From: Candidatus Acetothermia bacterium
GTDB taxonomy: Bacteria > Bipolaricaulota > Bipolaricaulia > RBG-16-55-9 > JANLFV01
Direction of reading: 5' to 3'
NCBI GenBank assembly: GCA_028275195.1
Contig: JAPWVC010000012.1
Span: 1-19,262 of the forward strand
Length of the DNA: 19,262 nt
Shown here: piece by piece, positions 14,649-19,262 of the stretch
How positions within the stretch are numbered: position 1 is the first letter of the stretch
Layout: every line of letters starts with the position of its first letter
Notes under the pieces: model-generated
Databases searched by the model: none
What the model saw: the letters and a program-made list of their open reading frames with translations, nothing else
Told to the model about the DNA's origin: nothing
Position numbers and translations under genes: made by a program

Positions 14649-14797
14649 CGGGGTTTAAGTCTTACCTCGAGAGAGAGGGGCCGGCTAGGACAGGTGTCTC
14701 CTCTTTTGGCTCCTCTAGTGCGGCTTGGGCAAGCGCGGCTGGTAGTGCGCTGTCAGCAGCGCATCTCTGCCTGCTCCCATTCCTGAGGGGAGGACAC

Positions 14798-15715
14798 TCA
14801 ACGAGCCTCGGTCTCCTTCATGGCCCGAGCGATTCGCTCTTCGAGGATCATCTCCGGGCGGAAGTTCTCGAGTTGGAGGTAGTATTCAGCGGCCATGTTG
14901 AGGGCCTCCTGAGGGACTAGGCCGACGATCTCACTCCCCACCACCGGGACACCGTAGCGGGCGGCCTCGCGCTTGATGAGCTCGAAGGCCCGATGCAAGG
15001 GGGTCTTCCTGTAATCGGTCATGTTCATCGAGACCTGGACCAGCCCGCGCTCCTTGAGCTCGAAGGCCAGGGCCTTGACATAACGGAGGCCACCGCTTGA
15101 TCCCCGGACGGCTTGGGCGATCCGCTTCGCCACCTCCAGATCCGAGGTCCCGAGGTTGACATTGTAAGCGATCAGCGACGGCCTTGCCCCGACGGCCATC
15201 ACCCCGGCGGTCGGGTGGACCCGCCGCTCGCCGAAGTCCGGGGCCCAGTCCGGCTCCTGGATCTTGGCCGGGAAGCCCTCGAACTCCCCCTTCCGGATGT
15301 TCGCCAGGTCCTGCCTCTCCGGGCGGGTCGCGGCCTCGGCGTAGAGGTAGACCGGGATCCTAAATTCCTCGTTGATCCTCTTCCCGACCCGCCTGGCAAG
15401 CTCGACGCACTCGGCCATCGTGGCCCCGCGTAAGGGGACGAAGGGGAGGACATCGACCGCCCCCATCCTCGGGTGCTCGCCATGATGCTTATTGAGGTCG
15501 ATCAGCTCCACGGCCTTGGCTACTAGGCGGATGGCCGCCTCTTCCACCCCCTCCGGCGGGCCGACAAAGGTGATGACCGTCCGGTTGTGGTCCGGGTCAG
15601 GATCGACATCGAGGAGAGCTACTCCACGGACGGCCTTGACCTGGGCGGCGATCGCCTCGATCTTCTCTTGGTCCCGGCCCTCACTGATGTTCGGGACAGC
15701 CTCAATTAATTTCAT
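14798..15715 (-). CDS. ftcD: Glutamate formimidoyltransferase (monofunctional)
   Basis: A 305-residue cytosolic enzyme with the N- and C-terminal formiminotransferase subdomains. Conserved blocks: VPNISEGRDQEKIE (7-20), DPDHNRTVITFVG (40-52), and HHGEHPRMGAVDVLPFVPL (77-95) with the catalytic-type His at 81. It moves a formimino group from formimino-glutamate to tetrahydrofolate in histidine breakdown. Some prokaryotic homologues are known to stand in for 5-formyltetrahydrofolate cyclo-ligase. The cyclodeaminase domain of the bifunctional enzyme is absent and no other hut gene is visible. ATG at 15715 follows GGAGAG closely. Its position between ompH and murD is metabolically odd. Flanking gaps of about 100 and 149 nt are the largest in the operon, apart from the murD-ftsW gap, and fit a later insertion. 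Confidence 0.93.
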   Translation of the reverse strand: MKLIEAVPNISEGRDQEKIEAIAAQVKAVRGVALLDVDPDPDHNRTVITFVGPPEGVEEAAIRLVAKAVELIDLNKHHGEHPRMGAVDVLPFVPLRGATMAECVELARRVGKRINEEFRIPVYLYAEAATRPERQDLANIRKGEFEGFPAKIQEPDWAPDFGERRVHPTAGVMAVGARPSLIAYNVNLGTSDLEVAKRIAQAVRGSSGGLRYVKALAFELKERGLVQVSMNMTDYRKTPLHRAFELIKREAARYGVPVVGSEIVGLVPQEALNMAAEYYLQLENFRPEMILEERIARAMKETEAR

Positions 15716-15814
15716 TGCTCTCCAGCCAGTCGGAGGGTGGTCCTAAGCTCGAATTAGAAGCCTGGAGGCTAGAGACCCGGGCCTCGCTCGCGAAGCTCCT
15801 ACTCTATGTTCGCG

Positions 15815-16447
15815 CTACGATCCCGGTGCTCCTCCGGCCTCGAGCTTAGCATTCAGCCGCTCGATGACGGCAGCGGTGATCTCGTCCATCAGGCCCGGCC
15901 GGGAGTAGAGGACGACATCCTTCTTCCGTGTCACCCAATCGTAGCCCTTCTCTTGGGCGACCTCGGTGATCACGGCGATCATCTCCTGCTGGACCTTGGC
16001 CGTGAGCTGGAGGTCGAGCTGCTGGAGCTGTGCTTGGATCTCTTCGACCCGCCGCTGATACTCTTGCTGGGTGATCTTCTTCGCTTGCAACTGCTCCGTC
16101 AGTTGCTGGAGCTCCTTCTCTTTCTTTTCCCTCTCCGCGCTGAACTGCTGGACCGCTACAGCTGTCCCCTTATACTTGAGGAAGACCTCCTCGGCATTGA
16201 CATAGGCGATCCGCATCCCCCCGCTAGTGCCGGCCTGGACCTTCTGGGCCAGTGCATCCACCTGCTTTTGGAGGGCACTGAGATCCGCCGCTTTGGCCAA
16301 GCCGCTCACCTGCTGCTGGAGTTGCCTCACCTGCTCTGCCAGGCTTGCATCCGGAGCCGCGGAGCTCTTGGAGAGCCAGCCTCCGAAGAACCCCGCGACG
16401 AGGGCCACTACGATCAGCACGATCCACACTGTCTGTTTCATCTTCAC
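15815..16447 (-). CDS. OmpH/Skp-family periplasmic chaperone with extra N-terminal coiled coil
   Basis: 210 residues. A hydrophobic N-terminal segment (about 7-24, VWIVLIVVALVAGFFGGW) acts as signal peptide or anchor. Residues 34-72 form an additional Gln/Ala/Leu-rich coiled coil, and the OmpH domain proper starts at MRIAYVNAEEVFLKYKGT (78-95), with the long helical hairpin at about 100-165 and the closing strand KGYDWVTRKKDVVLYS. Skp-like proteins hold unfolded outer-membrane proteins in the periplasm for BamA. GTG at 16447 (GAGGAG 6 nt upstream) and ATG at 16441 (AGGAG 5 nt upstream) are both plausible. It lies 21 nt after bamA, the usual pairing. No clear Ala-x-Ala cleavage site is seen, so it may stay membrane-anchored. 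Confidence 0.88.
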   Translation of the reverse strand: MKMKQTVWIVLIVVALVAGFFGGWLSKSSAAPDASLAEQVRQLQQQVSGLAKAADLSALQKQVDALAQKVQAGTSGGMRIAYVNAEEVFLKYKGTAVAVQQFSAEREKKEKELQQLTEQLQAKKITQQEYQRRVEEIQAQLQQLDLQLTAKVQQEMIAVITEVAQEKGYDWVTRKKDVVLYSRPGLMDEITAAVIERLNAKLEAGGAPGS

Positions 16448-16468
16448 TCCTTTCTCCTCATCTCTAGT

Positions 16469-18661
16469 CTAGAACATGGTCCCGAAGCCGAAATCTATCT
16501 TCGGCTGCCAACTGGGCTGGGGGATGGTCAGGGGCCAGGCGAAGACGATCCTGACCGGGCCGACTGCGGGGAGCTGGGCCCGTAACTCGAAGCCGAACGA
16601 GAGCTCTGCCTCCTTAGCCTCGGCGAGCCCCCAATCAGCGAAGAGCACGCCACTTGCCCCTTCGGTCAGCTCCGCGCGATACTCGGCATTGATTAAAAAG
16701 AACTTCTCGGCCGAGAAGGCCGGGATCCCCCGCAGGGTGGCGATCCCGCCGAGCTTGAACTGCTCTTGGGAGGGCAAAGAGAAGCCCTTGCCGCCATAGA
16801 GCCTGAAGGCCAAGTTCTGCCCCCTGAGGGTCGGGAAGTGCTGGACTAGGGTGAAAGTGAGCTTGGTGAACCTCGGCCCGGCGATGAAGGCCCCGGCCTG
16901 CTCGAGCGAGATGCTCCTGAATCCACCGGAGGTGGGGAATTCAAGGTTATTCCGATCATCGTTGCTCAAGCTGAGGGTGACCGAGCCGGTGGTCTGGGGG
17001 ACCTCACAGCCGGCCCCATCTTTGTAGCATTTATCGGAGCTCTCATACCGCTGGCCCAGGGTCAGTTGGGAGCCTCCGCCTAGGGGGTAGCCGAGGGAGG
17101 CTTCGAGCCCCCTCCTGTTTAGGGTATATTCCCTGCCATCAGATTCCTTGCCCTCCTCCGAATTCTGGTAGAGGCTGGCCTTGAAGAAATCGTATTTGGG
17201 GAAGAAGGTCGTGGTCGTATAGTCGAGGTGCCAGTTAGCCTCAGCTTTCCCAAGGAGGGTCCGGTCATAGCCTAGGGAGATATCCTGGCCTGTCCCGAAC
17301 ATGTTCTTCCAAGAGAGGGAGAGCTTCCCGACCAATGCTCCTCCGGCGAAGCTGAGGGCCCCATTAAAGCTTCCCAGGTTCTTCATCTCCTCGATGATCA
17401 GGATCAGGTTGATCCTCCCCGGCCCGGCCTCCTCGAAGGAGAGATCGATGCTCTGGAAGTAGCCCAACTGCTGGAGCCGGCGGTAGCTCTCCCTGAGAGG
17501 GGCCTCATTGAAGATATCTCCGGGCTTGAGGAGTAACTTCCGACGGATCACATATTCTTTGGTCCGCTCATTCCCCTGGATGAGGATCTCGTTGATGACC
17601 CCCTCAGAGATGGCGATGGTCAGGACCCCCTCAGCTAGCCCGCCATTAGCCAGCTCCATCATGGTATAACCGTTCTGGTGGTAGAGATCGTAGACCCCTT
17701 GGAGGACCTGGAGGAGCTGGGAGTTGTCCATCTCCTCCTGGGGGAGGGGGCCGAGTGCTTTGGCTAGCTGCTGTGCGGAATAGACCGTGGCCCCGGTGAA
17801 GGTGATCTCCTTGACCACCGCCGGCTCTTTGAGCAACTGCCGCTCTCGTAAGCTCCAGGTCATGATCAGCTTATCCGGCGCGCTCCCTTGGGAGAAGGAG
17901 ATATCGGCCGCGCCGGTCCTCTCGAAGTAGATCGAGTTGTTGAGCCGCTGGAGCGAGGCTTGGAGGGCCTCGATCTTCACCGGCTTCCCGAGGGGGACCG
18001 CGATCAGGCCCCGGGCGATCTCCTCCAGCCGGGGGTTGAGGCCGGTGATCTCGATCCTCTCGATCTTGGACTCGATGAGCTCGATCTCCAGTCGCTCCCC
18101 GGGCTTCACATCCCCCACCCTGATCAGGGTGTAGCCCTTCTTTTGATACTCCTCGAGGACTGCCCGGAGGCCTTCCTCGAGCTTCTTCAGGTTGAGGACC
18201 TTCTTCTCCGCCACACCATGCTCCTCCAAGATCTCGAGGATCCGGTCGGTCTTGAGGATCGGGCTAGTGAAGGGAATCTTCAGCCCGAAGAGGTTCAATC
18301 CCTCCCCATACTGCTCATTCCCGCGGACGACGATCTCCTTGATCTGGGGGTTCTCTTGGACTAGGTAGAGGACCTCGATCCCTTCATTAAGCTTGCGGTA
18401 GTCGGGGATCACCTCCTGGAAGTAGCCGAGCTCGAGGACCCTCTGGCCACTGGCTTGGATCTCCTCCTCACTAACGCGGTCACCGACCTTGAACCCGATC
18501 GCCTTCTTGATCTCCTCGAGGGGGACATGCTTGTTCCCCTCGACCGTGATCCGCTCCACTTTGAGCCCTGCCTCTTCCTGAGCGAGGGCCAGACCAGACC
18601 AGGCTGAGCAAAGCAGGGCTAGCATGAGCAGCAGCACTTTCCCCCTTGCACTCACATCCAT
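16469..18661 (-). CDS. bamA: Outer-membrane protein assembly factor BamA (Omp85)
   Basis: 730 residues. Signal peptide about 1-28 (hydrophobic core VLLLMLALLCSAWSGLALA, then QEE). Five POTRA domains by spacing and motif: about 34-104, 107-200, 200-280, 283-355 and 357-427, each with the beta-opening pattern such as VERITVEGNKHV or INEILIQGNERT. A 16-strand barrel follows from about 430 to the C-terminal Phe730. DDRNNLEFPTSGG (568-580) and the inward-loop motif LGGIATLRGI (638-647, usually RGF/RGY) are diagnostic. Two Cys at 545 and 552 in a predicted loop could form a disulfide. BamA folds and inserts outer-membrane proteins. ATG at 18661 overlaps the preceding gene by 10 nt. GTG at 18655 would give a GTGA overlap with better spacing from GGAGG. 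Confidence 0.95.
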   Translation of the reverse strand: MDVSARGKVLLLMLALLCSAWSGLALAQEEAGLKVERITVEGNKHVPLEEIKKAIGFKVGDRVSEEEIQASGQRVLELGYFQEVIPDYRKLNEGIEVLYLVQENPQIKEIVVRGNEQYGEGLNLFGLKIPFTSPILKTDRILEILEEHGVAEKKVLNLKKLEEGLRAVLEEYQKKGYTLIRVGDVKPGERLEIELIESKIERIEITGLNPRLEEIARGLIAVPLGKPVKIEALQASLQRLNNSIYFERTGAADISFSQGSAPDKLIMTWSLRERQLLKEPAVVKEITFTGATVYSAQQLAKALGPLPQEEMDNSQLLQVLQGVYDLYHQNGYTMMELANGGLAEGVLTIAISEGVINEILIQGNERTKEYVIRRKLLLKPGDIFNEAPLRESYRRLQQLGYFQSIDLSFEEAGPGRINLILIIEEMKNLGSFNGALSFAGGALVGKLSLSWKNMFGTGQDISLGYDRTLLGKAEANWHLDYTTTTFFPKYDFFKASLYQNSEEGKESDGREYTLNRRGLEASLGYPLGGGSQLTLGQRYESSDKCYKDGAGCEVPQTTGSVTLSLSNDDRNNLEFPTSGGFRSISLEQAGAFIAGPRFTKLTFTLVQHFPTLRGQNLAFRLYGGKGFSLPSQEQFKLGGIATLRGIPAFSAEKFFLINAEYRAELTEGASGVLFADWGLAEAKEAELSFGFELRAQLPAVGPVRIVFAWPLTIPQPSWQPKIDFGFGTMF

Positions 18662-19262
18662 CTTCCTCCTTCCAGCGCGCTCTCCTCCGAGCTGCGATAC
18701 TGGATCGCCTCCGCCAGGTGCTCTTCCCGGATCGCCTCGGACAGCTCGAGGTCCGCGATCGTCCGGGCGACCTTGAGGATCCGATGATAAGCCCGGGCAG
18801 AGAGGCCAAACCGGTCGATCGCGCTCGCCAGGAGGGCCTCCCCGGCCTCGGTCAGCCGGCAGAAGGCCTTGATCTCCTTCACCCCCATCTGGGCATTGGT
18901 GAAGATCCCCAATCCGGCGAACCGTTCCCGCTGGACCTGACGGGCCCGCTCCACCCGCGCACGGATCACCGCCGAAGGCTCTCCAGTAGGTTTACTCATT
19001 AGCTCCTCCTTTGTCAAGCGCGGGACCTCGATGAAGATGTCGATCCGGTCGAGGAATGGGCCGGAGAGCTTCCGCCAATAGCTCCGGACCTCTTGCGGGG
19101 TGCAGATACAATTCCCCTTCTCATCTCGCCTGGTGCAGGCGCAGGGGTTCATCGCCGCGATCAAGGTGAAGTTGGCCGGGAAGGTCACGGCGGTCGCGGC
19201 CCGGGAGATCGTGATCTGGCGGTCCTCGAGCGGCTGGCGAAGGGCCTCGAGCACATCCCGGC
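18652..19262 (-). CDS. ComM/YifB-type Mg-chelatase-like AAA+ ATPase (C-terminal part, cut by right edge)
   Basis: About 203 C-terminal residues; the start lies beyond the right edge. Visible in order: DVLEALRQPLEDRQITISRA of the AAA+ core, the sensor-1 region FTLIAAMNPCACT with a Cys cluster (C-A-C then C-I-C) probably binding metal, LSGPFLDRIDIFIEVPRL with the arginine-finger-type residues, and the C-terminal helical domain FGLSARAYHRILKVARTIADL. ComM is a hexameric helicase promoting branch migration during natural transformation in some bacteria. The broader YifB family is less well defined. It overlaps bamA, which suggests co-transcription with outer-membrane assembly genes. Family is firm; role in this organism is unproven. 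Confidence 0.93.
   Translation of the reverse strand, partial: RDVLEALRQPLEDRQITISRAATAVTFPANFTLIAAMNPCACTRRDEKGNCICTPQEVRSYWRKLSGPFLDRIDIFIEVPRLTKEELMSKPTGEPSAVIRARVERARQVQRERFAGLGIFTNAQMGVKEIKAFCRLTEAGEALLASAIDRFGLSARAYHRILKVARTIADLELSEAIREEHLAEAIQYRSSEESALEGGRWM

Noticed and set aside
14747..14762. Hairpin GCGCTG-CTGA-CAGCGC in the ftcD-murD gap
   Set aside because: A 6-bp stem without a U-tract. It could be a weak pause or processing site but is too short to call a terminator.
14649..14797. Short reading frames in the 149-nt gap between ftcD and murD
   Set aside because: The longest frame lacks a usual start codon, and the ATG frame is only 21 codons with badly spaced Shine-Dalgarno. 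No promoter pair with correct spacing was found.
15781..15796. GC-rich hairpin downstream of ompH
   Set aside because: A six-pair stem including one G-U, with no following U-run. Not enough to claim termination or attenuation.
1..19262. CRISPR arrays, tRNA/rRNA genes, transposases, phage genes or attachment sites
   Set aside because: None seen. There are no regularly spaced repeats and no recognisable mobile-element proteins, and nearly every base is covered by core genes or short gaps.

Overview
The window is about 19 kb of GC-rich bacterial chromosome from an organism with two membranes. It encodes a complete BamA outer-membrane assembly protein with five POTRA domains and a Skp/OmpH-type periplasmic chaperone, next to ordinary peptidoglycan and FtsZ-based division genes. 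ompH is not followed by lpxD/fabZ, the order usual in LPS-producing proteobacteria. The lineage cannot be fixed by reading alone. A deep-branching or thermophilic diderm phylum (Bipolaricaulota, Synergistota, Deinococcota and similar) is my guess only. Almost everything is core genome, and I see no mobile element, tRNA, rRNA or CRISPR.

Right part (about 13.1-19.26 kb, minus strand, read right to left): the C-terminal part of a ComM/YifB AAA+ protein enters from the right edge, followed by bamA, ompH, ftcD (glutamate formimidoyltransferase, a folate/histidine enzyme among envelope genes) and murD. A possible 43-codon reading frame lies between murD and ftsW.

Centre (5.6-13.1 kb, minus strand): ftsW-murG-murC-murB-ftsQ-ftsA-ftsZ, the second half of a division and cell wall (dcw) cluster, tightly packed. 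ftsW overlaps murG by 125 nt. murG overlaps murC by 49 nt if murC starts, as the sequence implies, at a rare ATT codon. mraY, murE, murF, ftsI and ftsL are not in the window. These genes make and export lipid II (MurB, MurC, MurD, MurG), polymerise it at the septum (FtsW) and build the Z-ring (FtsZ, FtsA, FtsQ).

Left part: dnaN (beta clamp, 4454-5593) is the only plus-strand gene. It converges on ftsZ with 4 nt between the stop codons. Divergent from dnaN is a leftward envelope-lipid-like operon: family 2 glycosyltransferase, PlsC-type acyltransferase, alkaline-phosphatase-superfamily phosphohydrolase, LPG-synthase/flippase-type membrane protein, and the start of an exported protein cut by the left edge. 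The first gene's Shine-Dalgarno lies in one arm of a perfect 9-bp inverted repeat. This five-gene module is the least characterised part of the window and the best candidate for an undescribed pathway, although each family in it is known.

Non-ATG starts are common (GTG, TTG and a probable ATT). There is no gene-free stretch longer than about 250 nt.
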